A stretch of 64,000 nt of DNA, taken from contig NZ_SLUQ01000010.1 in the NCBI RefSeq assembly GCF_004345245.1, forward strand, positions 124,001 to 188,000, written 5' to 3'. The translations under genes and the position numbers were made by a program. The DNA is from Rhizobium sp. BK251 (GTDB lineage: Bacteria > Pseudomonadota > Alphaproteobacteria > Rhizobiales > Rhizobiaceae). A model generated the notes under the pieces. It saw nothing but the letters and a program-made list of their open reading frames with translations. It ran no database searches and was not told where the DNA came from. Positions 53,999 through 63,243 of this stretch are shown piece after piece; position 1 is the first letter of the stretch, and every line of letters begins with the position of its first letter.

Positions 53999-56900
53999 AT
54001 GGCAGACAAACACCTGGCGTATAGCGCAAGCACGAATACGGACCTCTTCGATGATGATGATCCGTTGGCAGAACTTGCCCGCATTGTCGGCTTTGAACCG
54101 CGGTCGGCTGCCCAGCCGGTCCCAGCGCAGAAGCAGGAGCCGGCTTTCGATCTCGAAGACGAGCTGCTGCGGGAGTTCGAGCGTTACGATGCTCCGCGCC
54201 CGCTACAGTCTCTCGACCGAACCGTTGAGCCGGTAGTCCCTGAGCCGTCACCGCCCTTCGAGGGTGCTAGCGCCACGGATGTCGTCACCGAGGAACTCGA
54301 TGCCTTTGTCCCCGCGCCCGAAGAGGTGAGCCTGGCGGAACTGCCGCCGGAGGCTGTTGCTCTCGATGGCGCCGTCGATGGCGAATCGCATGAGGTTGCG
54401 GTCGAGGATTGGGCCGTCGAGGAATCCTCTTCGGAACTGCCCGAACTTGCCGACGATTCTGACTTGGCTTTCGCCGTCGAGGCGCCTCAGCCGGCCGAGG
54501 ACATGGTTGCTCCTGTCGCAAAGATCGGCTTGCCTGCTGATTCTGCAGCGGCTGCCGGGCGGATCGCCGATGCTCGCAGTCTGATGGATGAGTTGGAACT
54601 CTCGATCTCAACGCAGCCGATCGTTCCTCCAACCCCGCCGGCTCGCGTGCCGCAATGGGCCGCCGCCAGCATCAGGCTGCCGCTTGCCAACTTCAATGCG
54701 GCGCGCAGGGAACCACCTCGTGAAGAGGAAACGCGCGCCGAGGTCGTTGCGCCCGTAGTGGCTCCGCCGCCGGAAGCTGAATTCTCCGAGCCGCTGGACC
54801 TTGGCTTCCAGCCGGAGCATGACCGTCACGAAGCTTCCGAGCTGGAAATTCCCGCCGGCGTTGTCGTTCAGGAGTCGGTCGAGCACGGATTTGATCTTGC
54901 GGCTTCCGCAAGGGACGGCGTCGTCCCAAGTGATGCGGCGCTGACCGACGCCGCCTATGGGGACGAAACGGAATCGCGCTCCTTCGACATTGATGAGCTC
55001 CTTGCCGATATCGAACGCTACCCGGTGCCGCCGCGCGCGGCGGATGCGGCGGCTGTCGATGAGCCGAGCGCACCGGTGGAGACGCGGGTTGCTGCTCCGG
55101 CGCCATTTAGCAAGGCCAGCGAGCCGGTCGTGGTCGCTCCGCCAGCAGAGGCGATACGTGCTCAGCGCCCAGCGTCTAAGCCCGAACCTGAAGGCGAGGA
55201 TCCCTTTGCCGGTCATGATTTCGAACTGGATCTGGACGGCATCGAGTTGGAACTTGCTGACCTTGATTTCAGCCAGGCCGAGCAGCAGGCCGTCGTGCCG
55301 GAACGCAAGGTCGAGTACGTCGAGCAACCTGCTCCCGTCGTTGTCGCGGTTATTGCGCCTCGCCCTGTCGCAGCGCCCGAGCCGGTCCGGGCCATCATTC
55401 CACCATCGATGGGCACCTCAGTCGCAGTCGAAGCGCCCAAGGCACCGGTTCAACGGGCGAGCGGGCCTCTCCCGGTGGTTCCCGAGCGGCCTGTGGCCGT
55501 TCGGCGGGAGACCGCAGCGACCGACAACGAGCAGGCTCTTCCCTTTGATCCTTCCCTGATTTCGGATCCGGAAGATCATCCGGAAACAGTCGCCGACATG
55601 CATGTCCCGGCTCTGCCTACGGTCGAACTGGATGAGCCGGTCGCCGTCGCGCCGGACTATGATTTCGACATCGACGCCGAAATGGCGAGCCTGTTCGAAC
55701 CTCGACCCGAAGATGCGCCGCTACCGCCGCGCGCAAATTCGGCAAGCCACGCGCCTGTCGCTGTTGCCGCGCCGGCGGCAGCAAAGGCCGAAGGCGCTCA
55801 GGGATCGATGGACGATCTCGACGAATTCGAGCAGGCACTTGAGGAGGATTTTCGCCGTAGCTACCGCGATCCGGTGCCGCGGCCGGAGAATCTTGCGCGC
55901 ATGACGCTCGAATCCGCAAGTGTTACAGCCGACCGCAGGCGTGCGCGCTCCATGCGCGGCATTGCGGTCGCCGCCGGCCTGATCGCTGTCTTCGGCCTCG
56001 GCTCTTATGGTGTCTATGCCTGGCTGTCCGGCGGCGCACCGCTCGGCGTGTCCTCCGGCGAGCCGCGTGTCATTGTCGCGGATAAGGATCCCGTGAAGGT
56101 TCCCCCGGAAAATCCCGGCGGCAAGACCGTTCCGAACCAGGATAAGGCCGTCTACGACCGTGTCGCCGGTGCAACGACAGAGGAGCCGAAGCAGAAGGCA
56201 CTCGTTTCATCCAATGAAGAGCCGGTTGACGTCGTCCAGAAGACGCTCATTCCGGAGGCTCTGCCAATGGATGACGGTGATGGTGCCGCCGACGATCTGA
56301 CGCCGACGCCAGCCGGCGAGACCGAGGATCCGCGCCTGCTTCCCGATCAGGATACGGCTGATGCCCAGCAGGGCGATGATGATCAGACGCCCGCAGTCGC
56401 GCCGCGTCGGGTTCGCACCATGATCGTCAAGCCCGACGGGACACTTGTGGCCCGTGACGAGCCCGCACCGGCTCCAGCTCCGAGCGTGGCAGCTGCGACG
56501 CCTGCACCGGCGCAAGCCGAAGTCGCGCCGGCACCGGTTGCTGCGGCGCCCGCCGATGTTCAGACGACGGCGACAAACCAGTCGGCTGCAGCATTCCCGG
56601 CAACCGGCAACATCGCTTCGGCAGGCCTGCGCACGTCTCCGGTTGACAGCCAGCCGGCCGAGCCCGCCCAGCCGATACCCGCCGCTAACGAAAGTGCCGC
56701 GCCAAGCACCGGCAACCCGGCTGCTAGCGTCGAGAAGACCGCCGAGGTTGGTGATACGGCTCCGGTGCCCACGGCGCGGCCGGTCGACCAGCCGGTAAAC
56801 GTCGTCGGCACAGTCACGGAGCGGGGCAACGTCCGCACTGCTGCAGAAGCGCCGGCGGAAGTCGCCTCCGCCAACCCGGTCCAGGAACAGCCCGTCGCGG

Positions 56901-57154
56901 CCGCTCCTGCGGGCGGCTACGGCATGCAGATCGCCTCGCTTCCCTCTGAAGAGGAGGCCAAGAAGACCTATGCCAGCCTTTCGTCCAAATTCGGCAGCGT
57001 GATCGGCGGTCGCGGCGTCGAAATCCGCAAGGCCGATATCGCCGGCAAGGGCACCTTCTACCGCGTCCGCATCCCTGCTGGAACGAAGGACGAGGCGGCC
57101 GAGCTTTGCCAGCGCTACCGCCAGGCGGGCGGCAGCTGCCTGATCTCGAAGTAA
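53999..57154 (+). CDS. SPOR domain-containing membrane protein with very long cytoplasmic region
   Basis: A 1051-residue protein that probably works at division septa. The N-terminal about 650 residues are acidic and rich in Ala, Pro, Val and Glu, mostly without predicted fold. A single transmembrane segment (about 652-675, IAVAAGLIAVFGLGSYGVYAWL) is followed by a periplasmic Ala/Pro/Thr-rich linker and a C-terminal SPOR domain (about 974-1051, GYGMQIASLPSEEEAKKTY to GGSCLISK). SPOR domains bind denuded peptidoglycan glycans. An ATG at 53993 would add two residues. The gene lies between argS and nagZ, in a cell-wall context. Confidence 0.85.
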   Translation: MADKHLAYSASTNTDLFDDDDPLAELARIVGFEPRSAAQPVPAQKQEPAFDLEDELLREFERYDAPRPLQSLDRTVEPVVPEPSPPFEGASATDVVTEELDAFVPAPEEVSLAELPPEAVALDGAVDGESHEVAVEDWAVEESSSELPELADDSDLAFAVEAPQPAEDMVAPVAKIGLPADSAAAAGRIADARSLMDELELSISTQPIVPPTPPARVPQWAAASIRLPLANFNAARREPPREEETRAEVVAPVVAPPPEAEFSEPLDLGFQPEHDRHEASELEIPAGVVVQESVEHGFDLAASARDGVVPSDAALTDAAYGDETESRSFDIDELLADIERYPVPPRAADAAAVDEPSAPVETRVAAPAPFSKASEPVVVAPPAEAIRAQRPASKPEPEGEDPFAGHDFELDLDGIELELADLDFSQAEQQAVVPERKVEYVEQPAPVVVAVIAPRPVAAPEPVRAIIPPSMGTSVAVEAPKAPVQRASGPLPVVPERPVAVRRETAATDNEQALPFDPSLISDPEDHPETVADMHVPALPTVELDEPVAVAPDYDFDIDAEMASLFEPRPEDAPLPPRANSASHAPVAVAAPAAAKAEGAQGSMDDLDEFEQALEEDFRRSYRDPVPRPENLARMTLESASVTADRRRARSMRGIAVAAGLIAVFGLGSYGVYAWLSGGAPLGVSSGEPRVIVADKDPVKVPPENPGGKTVPNQDKAVYDRVAGATTEEPKQKALVSSNEEPVDVVQKTLIPEALPMDDGDGAADDLTPTPAGETEDPRLLPDQDTADAQQGDDDQTPAVAPRRVRTMIVKPDGTLVARDEPAPAPAPSVAAATPAPAQAEVAPAPVAAAPADVQTTATNQSAAAFPATGNIASAGLRTSPVDSQPAEPAQPIPAANESAAPSTGNPAASVEKTAEVGDTAPVPTARPVDQPVNVVGTVTERGNVRTAAEAPAEVASANPVQEQPVAAAPAGGYGMQIASLPSEEEAKKTYASLSSKFGSVIGGRGVEIRKADIAGKGTFYRVRIPAGTKDEAAELCQRYRQAGGSCLISK

Positions 57155-57175
57155 ATATCTGACGATATCCTCCGG

Positions 57176-57204
57176 CGGCGGGAAGGTTTTCCCGCCGTTT
57201 TTTT
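57176..57204 (+). terminator. Terminator after the SPOR gene
   Basis: A 9-bp perfect stem CGGCGGGAA / TTCCCGCCG with a 4-base loop, followed by seven T bases. Confidence 0.9.
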
Positions 57205-57259
57205 GTGAACGGCGGCTTGACGCACTCGTATTTCGCCGGTCGCCGTCTATGATTCGGAT

Positions 57260-58273
57260 ATGACCGAATCAAAAGCAATGATCCTGGGCTGCAGCGGCCC
57301 CATCCTCACCCCGGAAGAGCGAGCTTTCTATCAAGGCGAACAGCCGTGGGGCTTCATTCTCTTCGGACGCAATATTTCCGAACCGGCGCAGATCTTCGAT
57401 CTCGTCGCAGCCCTGCGGGATAGCGTCGGCCGTGATGTCCCGGTTCTGATCGATCAGGAGGGAGGGCGTGTCCAGCGTATCCGCTCGCCGATCCTGTCGC
57501 CCTATCCTTCCGGCCAGGCACTCGGCGATCTCTATCGGCGCGATCGCGATATGGGTCTGCGCGCTGCCTGGCTCATGTCGCGCCTGCATGCCTTCGATCT
57601 CCTGAAGTTCGGTATCAACGTGGATTGCCTGCCGGTCCTCGACGTTCCGGTCGAAGGCAGCAGCAACGTGATCGGAAATCGCGCCTATGGCGGCGATCCC
57701 GTCACCGTCACCGAGATGGGGCGGGCCGCTGTTGAAGGGCTGAAGGCCGGCGGAGTATTGCCCGTCATGAAGCATATGCCGGGCCACGGCCGCGGCTTTG
57801 CCGATTCCCATCACGAGCTGCCGGTGGTCGGTGCGTCTCTTGCCGAACTCGAAGCTCATGATTTTCCGCCCTTCGTTGCACTGAAGGACGAGCTCATGGC
57901 GATGACCTGCCATGTGGTTTTTACGGCCATCGATTCGCAAAATCCGGCGACGACCTCACGTAAGGTAATAGATGACATCATTCGCGGCTATATTGGCTTC
58001 AACGGCCTGCTTCTTTCTGACGACACCTCGATGAATGCCCTTTCCGGCACGATCGGCGAAAGAGCGGCAAATATTGTTGCGGCGGGATGTGATATCGTGC
58101 TGCATTGCAATGGGGTTATGGACGAGATGAAGCAGGTCGTTCGCAACGTGCCCGCGCTTTCCGGTTTGTCGCTTGCTCGTGCGCGAGCGGTCGAGGCGGC
58201 GTTCGGGCGCGGTGACGGCGCTGAGGAGGCTGCAATTCGCGCCGAGTTCGACGCGCTCTTTGCGGTCGCTTGA
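57260..58273 (+). CDS. nagZ: Beta-N-acetylhexosaminidase (glycoside hydrolase family 3)
   Basis: Cytoplasmic enzyme that removes GlcNAc from recycled muropeptides, 337 residues. The NagZ signature KHMPGHGRGFADSHHELPVV (residues about 171-190) supplies the catalytic His (in DSHHE) and substrate contacts; earlier EERAFYQGEQPWGFILFGRNI and VLIDQEGGRVQRI are family segments. In other bacteria NagZ products control AmpC-type beta-lactamase. It precedes scpA by 28 bp and may be co-transcribed with scpA and scpB. Confidence 0.94.
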   Translation: MTESKAMILGCSGPILTPEERAFYQGEQPWGFILFGRNISEPAQIFDLVAALRDSVGRDVPVLIDQEGGRVQRIRSPILSPYPSGQALGDLYRRDRDMGLRAAWLMSRLHAFDLLKFGINVDCLPVLDVPVEGSSNVIGNRAYGGDPVTVTEMGRAAVEGLKAGGVLPVMKHMPGHGRGFADSHHELPVVGASLAELEAHDFPPFVALKDELMAMTCHVVFTAIDSQNPATTSRKVIDDIIRGYIGFNGLLLSDDTSMNALSGTIGERAANIVAAGCDIVLHCNGVMDEMKQVVRNVPALSGLSLARARAVEAAFGRGDGAEEAAIRAEFDALFAVA

Positions 58274-58301
58274 AGTCGGGCCTCCTTGGGGAGTGGGATT
58301 G

Positions 58302-59147
58302 GTGAACAAGGTCAAGGGCACGGATAGAACCCAGTCGGCGGCCATCCCCATGGACAGGCTCTGGCAGGACAATTCTGCCGAGCGCGCCTCGCATGAGCCG
58401 GCCCTCGTCATTGACGTTGCCGGCTTCGAAGGGCCGCTTGACCTCCTGCTTTATCTCGCCCGCAACCAGAAGGTCGATCTTTCCCGAATCTCGGTGCTCG
58501 CTCTCGCCGAGCAATATCTCCAGTTCATCGAGAGCGCTCGCCGCATCCGCATCGAGTTGGCTGCCGACTACCTCGTGATGGCGGCCTGGCTCGCCTACTT
58601 GAAATCGAAGCTGCTGATCCCGCAGCAGAGCAAGGACGACGGCCCGACCGGCGAGGAAATGGCCGCGACACTCGCCTTCCGGCTGAAGCGCCTTGAGGCC
58701 ATGCGTGACGCGGCGACGGCGCTTCTCAACCGCAACCGTCTTGGACGCGACGTTTTTGCTCGCGGCGCCCCCGAGCATATTCCGGACCGCAAGCGGTCCG
58801 CCTTTGAGGCAAGTCTCTATGATCTGTTGACGGCCTATGCCGCCCTGCGGCAGCGGCAGGCAGTGACGCAGGTGACGATCGAGCGCCGCCGCGTCTGGTC
58901 CCTGACCGACGCCCGCGAACTCCTGACGAGAATGATCGGCGATATCAGCGATTGGACGGCGCTGGAGCATTACCTGCTGCAGTATATGACGACGCCTCAG
59001 GAACGAACCACGGCGATTGCCAGCGCCTTCGCGGCTTCACTGGAACTCGTGCGCGAGGGAAAACTCGAAATTCGCCAGGACGGCGCCTTCGAGCCTCTCT
59101 ACCTGCGCCGTGGTCCGAAGCATACCCCGATTTATCCGGTCGAGTGA
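58302..59147 (+). CDS. scpA: Segregation and condensation protein A
   Basis: Kleisin subunit that joins the two SMC arms in chromosome condensation, 281 residues. N-terminal kleisin motif FEGPLDLLLYLARNQKVDLSRISVLALAEQYLQFIE (residues about 43-78) and a C-terminal winged-helix segment LELVREGKLEIRQDGAFEPLYLR. I chose the GTG at 58302, which has GGGGAG 8 bases upstream; an ATG at 58350 is the alternative. The stop overlaps an alternative GTG start of scpB. Confidence 0.92.
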   Translation: MNKVKGTDRTQSAAIPMDRLWQDNSAERASHEPALVIDVAGFEGPLDLLLYLARNQKVDLSRISVLALAEQYLQFIESARRIRIELAADYLVMAAWLAYLKSKLLIPQQSKDDGPTGEEMAATLAFRLKRLEAMRDAATALLNRNRLGRDVFARGAPEHIPDRKRSAFEASLYDLLTAYAALRQRQAVTQVTIERRRVWSLTDARELLTRMIGDISDWTALEHYLLQYMTTPQERTTAIASAFAASLELVREGKLEIRQDGAFEPLYLRRGPKHTPIYPVE

Positions 59148-59158
59148 CGGGGGGCGCA

Positions 59159-59881
59159 GTGGCGGAGCTCCAGAACAGACACAGCATCCTGGAAGAGGTG
59201 GAAGGCCACGCCGACGATGCGGCCCATCTGCTCTTCGCCCGTGAGGCGGAGCGGATTGCCGAGGCGCTGGTCTTCGCTTCCGCGCAGCCTGTCCCGGAAC
59301 CCTTCATCGCCGAACGGCTGCCGCGTGGCGTGGACGTCCGGGTGGTCATGCAGAATCTCAGGGAGCAATACGCCCAGAGAGGCGTCAATCTCGTGCAGGT
59401 GGACGACTGCTGGGCCTTCAGGACCGCCTCGGATCTATCCTTCTTCATTCGCACGGACGAAAGCGCAGTCAGGAAGCTGTCGCGCGCCGCCTTGGAAGTG
59501 CTCGCGATTATTGCCTATCACCAGCCGGTGACACGCGCCGAGATCGAGGACATCCGCGGCGTGCAGACATCCAGGGGAACGCTTGACGTGCTCATGGAGG
59601 CGGGCTGGGTGCGCTTTCGCGGCCGCAGGCGCACGCCCGGGCGGCCGGTGACGCTCGGTACGACCAAGGACTTCCTCGACCATTTCGGTCTGGAGGAAAT
59701 TCGAGACCTGCCCGGTCTCGAAGAATTGAAGGGGGCAGGGCTGCTTTCGGGCCGCATACCGGCTAACTTCAATGTACCCTCTCCCTTGATGAGCGATGAG
59801 CTTACCGAGGACGAAGATCCGATTACGCAGCTGGATCTCGAGGAATTGGGACTTCTGGCGCCTGGGGGCGCGGAGGAATAG
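59159..59881 (+). CDS. scpB: Segregation and condensation protein B
   Basis: Winged-helix partner of ScpA in the SMC complex, 240 residues. Typical segments: AERIAEALVFASAQPV, AFRTASDLSFFI, LSRAALEVLAIIAYHQPVTRAEIEDIRGVQTSRGTLDVLMEAGWVR (central), and GRPVTLGTTKDFLDHFGL. I chose the GTG at 59159, because a GGGGGG run stands about 5 bases before it; a GTG at 59144 overlapping the scpA stop is the alternative. Co-transcribed with scpA. Confidence 0.92.
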   Translation: MAELQNRHSILEEVEGHADDAAHLLFAREAERIAEALVFASAQPVPEPFIAERLPRGVDVRVVMQNLREQYAQRGVNLVQVDDCWAFRTASDLSFFIRTDESAVRKLSRAALEVLAIIAYHQPVTRAEIEDIRGVQTSRGTLDVLMEAGWVRFRGRRRTPGRPVTLGTTKDFLDHFGLEEIRDLPGLEELKGAGLLSGRIPANFNVPSPLMSDELTEDEDPITQLDLEELGLLAPGGAEE

Positions 59882-60092
59882 GGCAGGGCACATCGTGCCC
59901 ATTCGGTCACGGAAGGGTCGCTTCTCCATTCGCCGACGAGTAGTGGCGAAGCGGGTGAAGAGGAATTCGTGTCCGTCGCTTTTGCGCTCTGTGGTCAGTT
60001 GGATCGAGCGGCAATCCACAAGACATTTGGTGTTTGAAAAACATCTATAAACGTCTTACATCGGAAAGACACTGAAATAGGGAGTCAGGTTA

Positions 60093-60284
60093 ATGGGTTC
60101 TTTTAGCATGTGGCACTGGTTGATCGTTCTGGTCATCGTGCTGTTGTTGTTTGGTCGTGGCAAGATCCCGGAACTGATGGGTGATGTCGCCAAGGGCATC
60201 AAGAGCTTCAAGAAGGGCATCAACGACGAAGATGCTCCCGAGCAGGCCAAGACTGTCGATCACAAGGCCGACGAACCGAAGTAA
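60093..60284 (+). CDS. tatA: Sec-independent translocase subunit TatA
   Basis: Small membrane protein that forms the Tat export pore, 63 residues. One transmembrane segment (residues about 6-22, MWHWLIVLVIVLLLFGRGKIPELM), then the amphipathic helix GDVAKGIKSFKKGIND and a charged tail. FGRGKIPE is the TatA hinge. 211 bp separate it from scpB, so it probably has its own promoter; tatB follows after 56 bp. Confidence 0.95.
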   Translation: MGSFSMWHWLIVLVIVLLLFGRGKIPELMGDVAKGIKSFKKGINDEDAPEQAKTVDHKADEPK

Positions 60285-60340
60285 ACACGTTCGGGCGCGG
60301 GCGGCGCGAAAGCGGTTCGTCCTGCCCCAGGAGCCTTTGC

Positions 60341-61015
60341 ATGTTCGATATTGGCTGGACCGAGCTGCTTGTCATCGCGGTCGTTCTGATCGTGGTCGTC
60401 GGTCCCAAGGATCTACCACCGATGTTGCGCGCGTTCGGCAAGATGACGACGCGGGCCCGCAAGGTGGCAGGCGAGTTTCGCGCGCAGTTTGACGAAGCCA
60501 TGCGCGAGGCGGAACTCGACGATGTTCAGCGCACGATAAGCGAGGCGAAAAGTCTCAATCCCGTCAATACGCTGAGGGATGCGATGAACCCGCTTCGGCA
60601 GATGGGCAATGAGATCAAGGCCGATCTGCAACGGTCGACCGTTGTGGATCCGAAGCCGGCGACCGAAACGGCATCGCCGGCGGTCGTGGCCCCGGAGCCC
60701 TCGATGAGCCTTCCCGAGACGCCTCCGGTCGTGCCCGCCGCCACCGCAACCGTGGAGCCGGCACCGCTGCTAACCCCTGAAACTTCGCCTGCACCTGCTG
60801 CGGTCGCCCTCGCGTCGACGGCAACGCCAGTCGCCGAGGAAAAACCGAAGCCGGTGCGGAAGCCCCGGGCGAAAGCAGCGGAGAAACCGACGGTCACCGT
60901 CGCAGCCGCGCCTGCCACCGAAAAGCCGAAGCGGACTGCCGCAGCCAGCCGAACCGCCACGAGCAAGACTGCTGCGCCCAGGAAGGCCGCTGCGACGAAG
61001 AAGGACAAAGCATGA
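60341..61015 (+). CDS. tatB: Sec-independent translocase subunit TatB
   Basis: Receptor subunit that binds twin-arginine signal peptides with TatC, 224 residues. The transmembrane start MFDIGWTELLVIAVVLIVVVGPKDLPPMLRAFG and amphipathic helix are typical (Glu8 kept). The C-terminal half is a long Ala/Pro/Thr/Lys-rich tail, basic towards the end, which is common in rhizobial TatB proteins. It overlaps tatC by 4 bp (ATGA). Confidence 0.95.
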   Translation: MFDIGWTELLVIAVVLIVVVGPKDLPPMLRAFGKMTTRARKVAGEFRAQFDEAMREAELDDVQRTISEAKSLNPVNTLRDAMNPLRQMGNEIKADLQRSTVVDPKPATETASPAVVAPEPSMSLPETPPVVPAATATVEPAPLLTPETSPAPAAVALASTATPVAEEKPKPVRKPRAKAAEKPTVTVAAAPATEKPKRTAAASRTATSKTAAPRKAAATKKDKA

Positions 61016-61839
61016 GTGGCAACATCGAGGATAAGCCGCAGCCGCTTATCGAGCACCTCATGGAGTTGCGCACCCGGCTGATTTGGTCGATTGGCGCATT
61101 CTTCGTTGCTTTCATCGTCTGCTTCGTCTTTGCAAAGCATCTCTTCAACGCCCTCGTTTTCCCTTACAAGTGGGCAGTCATCTGGGCGCATCTCGACGTC
61201 AACAAGGCGCAGCTGATCTATACGGCGCCGCAGGAGTTCTTCTTCACGCAGGTAAAGGTCGCCATGTTCGGCGGTCTCGTGATCGCATTCCCGATCATTG
61301 CCGCGCAGCTCTACAAGTTCGTCGCGCCCGGCCTCTACAAGAACGAGCGCGCGGCGTTCCTGCCGTTCCTGATCGCGTCGCCGATCCTGTTCCTGATGGG
61401 CGCGTCGCTTGTGTATTTCTTCTTCACGCCGATGGTCATGTGGTTCTTCCTGACCATGCAGCAGGCGCCGGGAGAAGGCGATGTGGCGATCTCGCTGCTG
61501 CCCAAGGTCTCCGAATATCTCAGCCTCATCATGACGCTGGTGTTTTCTTTCGGGCTGGTCTTCCAGCTTCCGGTCATCACCACGCTGCTTGCCCGCGTCG
61601 GGCTCTTGACGTCGCAGTGGCTGGTGGAAAAACGCAAGTTCGCGATTGTCCTTGCCTTCATCGTTGCGGCGGTTCTGACGCCGCCCGATCCGATGTCCCA
61701 GATCGGCCTTGCGCTGCCGACCATCCTTCTCTACGAGATTTCCATCTACGCGGCGCGACTCGTGGAGCGCCAGCGTGCGCGGCAGGCGCTCGAGGAGAGT
61801 GCCGGGTCCACGGATGTTGCCAACAAGGACAACGACTGA
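61012..61839 (+). CDS. tatC: Sec-independent translocase subunit TatC
   Basis: Core subunit of the Tat translocase, 275 residues, with six transmembrane segments. The family features are present: LIEHLMELRTRLIWSIG at the N-terminus (Glu15, signal-peptide contact region), APQEFFFTQVKVAMFGG, FVAPGLYKNERAAFLPF, FSFGLVFQLPVI, and RKFAIVLAFIVAAVLTPPDPMSQ. A terminator hairpin follows, closing the tatABC unit. Confidence 0.96.
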   Translation: MSGNIEDKPQPLIEHLMELRTRLIWSIGAFFVAFIVCFVFAKHLFNALVFPYKWAVIWAHLDVNKAQLIYTAPQEFFFTQVKVAMFGGLVIAFPIIAAQLYKFVAPGLYKNERAAFLPFLIASPILFLMGASLVYFFFTPMVMWFFLTMQQAPGEGDVAISLLPKVSEYLSLIMTLVFSFGLVFQLPVITTLLARVGLLTSQWLVEKRKFAIVLAFIVAAVLTPPDPMSQIGLALPTILLYEISIYAARLVERQRARQALEESAGSTDVANKDND

Positions 61840-61883
61840 GCGACGCCCGGTTCCTTCAACTGCCGTGAAAGTAGGCTTATTTT

Positions 61884-61918
61884 CCGGTCAGGGGCTTTCA
61901 GGCTCTTGACCGGTTTTC
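61884..61918 (+). terminator. Terminator after tatC
   Basis: CCGGTCAGGGGC (61884-61895) pairs with GCTCTTGACCGG (61902-61913) as a 12-bp stem with two G-T wobbles, followed by TTTTCC. It separates tatABC from serS. Confidence 0.75.
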
Positions 61919-61943
61919 CTGTTTGCAACGACCTGGAACGACG

Positions 61944-63227
61944 ATGCTCGATATCAAATGGATCCGTGAGAATCCCGAGGCTTTCGATGCGGCGCTTGAA
62001 AAGCGCGGCGCGGAGCCCTTGGCTGCCAGCCTCGTAGAGCTCGACGAGAAACGCCGTTCCGCAATCCAGAAGGCGCAGGACATGCTCGCGCGCCGCAACG
62101 CCGCGTCCAAGGAGATCGGCGCTGCCATGGCGCAGAAGAACGCCGAACTCGCCGAGAAGCTGAAGGCCGAAGTTGCGGAGATGAAGACGGGCTTGCCGGC
62201 CGCCGAGGAGGCCGAACGCGAGCTGACGGCGGCGCTCAACGACGCGCTTTCGCGCATTCCAAACATTCCCCTTGATGACGTACCGGTCGGCCAGGACGAG
62301 CAGGGCAACGTCGTCAAGCGGGTGGTCGGCGAAAAGCCGCGTTGGAACCATGCGGCGAAGGAGCATTTCGAGATCGGCGAAGCGCTCGGCTACATGGATT
62401 TCGACCGCGCGGCAAAGCTTTCGGGAGCCCGCTTCACGGTGCTGACCGGCCCGCTGGCGCGCTTAGAGAGGGCGCTTGGGCAGTTCATGCTGGACCTACA
62501 CACCGGCGAGCACGGCTATACGGAAGTAAGCTCGCCGCTGATGGTGCGCGACGAGGCGATGTATGGCACCGGACAGCTGCCGAAGTTTGCCGAGGATCTC
62601 TTCAAGACCACCGACGGCCGCTGGCTCATCCCGACGGCGGAAGTAACGTTGACCAACCTCGTCTCCGGGGAAATTCTCGACCAGGAGAAGCTGCCGCTGC
62701 GCTTCACCGCGCTGACGCCTTCCTTCCGTTCGGAAGCCGGTTCGGCCGGGCGCGATACGCGCGGAATGCTGCGTCAGCACCAGTTCTGGAAGTGCGAACT
62801 CGTGTCGATCACGGATGCGGCAAGCTCCATCGAGGAGCATGAGCGCATGACGGCCTGCGCCGAGGAGGTGCTGAAGCGCCTGGGGCTGCATTTCCGGACG
62901 ATGACGCTCTGCACGGGCGATATGGGCTTCGGCGCACGCAAGACTTACGATATCGAGGTCTGGCTGCCCGGGCAGGATACTTATCGAGAGATTTCGTCCT
63001 GCTCCGTCTGTGGCGATTTCCAGGCGCGACGCATGAACGCCCGCTATCGCGGCAAGGACGACAAGTCGACGAGGTTCGTCCACACGCTGAATGGCTCGGG
63101 TACCGCCGTGGGTCGCTGCCTGATCGCGATTCTGGAGAACTACCTGAACGAGGATGGCTCGGTTTCCATTCCGGACGTCCTGTTGCCTTATATGGGCGGC
63201 CTGAAGAAGATCGAACGGGCGGCTTGA
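61944..63227 (+). CDS. serS: Seryl-tRNA synthetase
   Basis: Class II synthetase for tRNA-Ser and tRNA-Sec precursors, 427 residues. The N-terminal long coiled-coil arm (residues about 30-100) binds the tRNA; the catalytic part has LIPTAEVTLTNL, motif 2 FRSEAGSAGRDTRGMLRQHQFWKCEL (about 262-288), EISSCSVCGDFQARRMNARYR, and motif 3 NGSGTAVGRCLIAILENY (about 378-395). I chose MLDIKWIREN at 61944 as the family start; an upstream in-frame ATG-like start at 61923 adds seven unrelated residues. surE follows after 16 bp. Confidence 0.97.
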   Translation: MLDIKWIRENPEAFDAALEKRGAEPLAASLVELDEKRRSAIQKAQDMLARRNAASKEIGAAMAQKNAELAEKLKAEVAEMKTGLPAAEEAERELTAALNDALSRIPNIPLDDVPVGQDEQGNVVKRVVGEKPRWNHAAKEHFEIGEALGYMDFDRAAKLSGARFTVLTGPLARLERALGQFMLDLHTGEHGYTEVSSPLMVRDEAMYGTGQLPKFAEDLFKTTDGRWLIPTAEVTLTNLVSGEILDQEKLPLRFTALTPSFRSEAGSAGRDTRGMLRQHQFWKCELVSITDAASSIEEHERMTACAEEVLKRLGLHFRTMTLCTGDMGFGARKTYDIEVWLPGQDTYREISSCSVCGDFQARRMNARYRGKDDKSTRFVHTLNGSGTAVGRCLIAILENYLNEDGSVSIPDVLLPYMGGLKKIERAA

Positions 63228-63243
63228 GCCGGCGGAGAGAGCG

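Noticed and set aside
59882..59900. A hairpin GGGCAC-ATC-GTGCCC after scpB as a terminator
   Set aside because: The stem is only 6 bp and there is no T-run, so I do not claim it as a terminator.
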